The notes beneath the pieces were generated by a model. The model worked only from the letters and a program-made list of their open reading frames with translations, was not told the DNA's origin and did no database searches. Made by a program: the position numbers and the translations under genes. A stretch of DNA of 5,269 nt from Desulfotomaculaceae bacterium (GTDB lineage Bacteria; Bacillota; Desulfotomaculia; Desulfotomaculales; Pelotomaculaceae), in assembly GCA_028704035.1 (NCBI GenBank), contig JAQVLS010000125.1, forward strand, positions 1-5,269. Direction: 5' to 3'. Position 1 is the first letter of the stretch, and each line of letters starts with the position of its first letter. This document shows positions 5,206 through 5,269 of the stretch, piece after piece.

Positions 5206-5269
5206 ATGATTGTCGGCATTGACGTGGGCGGTACCTATACGGATGCTGTGCTACTGAAAAATGAACAGG
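5206..5269 (+). CDS. Hydantoinase/oxoprolinase family protein, N-terminal fragment (cut by window edge)
   Basis: Only the first 21 codons are present: MIVGIDVGGTYTDAVLLKNE and one more residue. The motif GIDVGGTxTDAVLL is the phosphate-binding start of the ASKHA (actin/hexokinase-like) fold. In this form, with TD following GGT, it is typical of the hydantoinase A/oxoprolinase N-terminal domain, whose members hydrolyse cyclic amides using ATP. ROK-family or other sugar kinases share the GGT core but usually continue differently, so they are the main alternative. A strong AGGAGG supports the ATG. It follows mutS by 31 bases, in the place where mutL is often found. mutL may lie further right, or this gene may be inserted between the two. 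Substrate cannot be inferred. Confidence 0.75.
   Translation, partial: MIVGIDVGGTYTDAVLLKNEQ

Noticed and set aside
1..5269. CRISPR arrays, insertion sequences, tRNA/rRNA genes, phage or defence genes
   Set aside because: No spaced repeats, terminal inverted repeats, transposase-like frames or cloverleaf-like sequences were seen. The gene content is ordinary housekeeping.

Overview
The window looks like a chromosomal segment of a Gram-positive, probably anaerobic bacterium of the Firmicutes/Clostridia type. The Peptococcaceae/Desulfotomaculum relatives are my best guess, but this is inferred, not proven. The reasons are strong AGGAGG ribosome binding sites in front of most genes, TTG and GTG starts, and the order miaB - YlbF/YmcA-family gene - mutS. 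That order matches the Bacillus subtilis region miaB(ymcB)-ymcA-cotE-mutS-mutL, without cotE.

Layout. Positions 1-123 hold no gene I can support, only AT-rich DNA and possibly the last codons of a gene lying to the left. At 124-474, on the minus strand, lies a small protein of unknown function with two membrane segments and a short C-terminal domain. Positions 475-692 are a divergent, very AT-rich promoter region. It has a good minus-strand promoter, a plus-strand TATAAT in front of miaB, three AT-rich palindromes and a direct repeat TTTGCATA. Next come miaB (693-2021, tRNA ms2i6A methylthiotransferase) and, 74 bases on, a 127-residue YlbF/YmcA (RicA-like) protein with a five-cysteine tail (2096-2479). 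A strong intrinsic terminator (2507-2537) closes that unit. An extended -10 promoter directly after it can start mutS (2583-5174, mismatch recognition ATPase). After mutS, with only 31 bases between and no terminator, the first 21 codons of a hydantoinase/oxoprolinase-like protein run off the right edge.

How the genes fit together. miaB and the YlbF-family gene share an iron-sulfur theme. MiaB carries two sets of three cluster-binding cysteines. In B. subtilis, YmcA/RicA works with RicF and RicT in an Fe-S complex that steers RNase Y and development. mutS belongs to DNA repair, and mutL would be expected further downstream. The terminator and promoter between the YlbF-family gene and mutS suggest that the two conserved halves of this neighbourhood are transcribed separately.

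I found no mobile element, CRISPR array, tRNA or rRNA, and no clear sign of a new multi-gene system. The observations most worth a second look are the compact terminator/promoter/very-short-leader junction before mutS, the cysteine tail of the RicA-like protein, the missing clamp-binding motif in MutS, and the palindrome-rich divergent promoter region.
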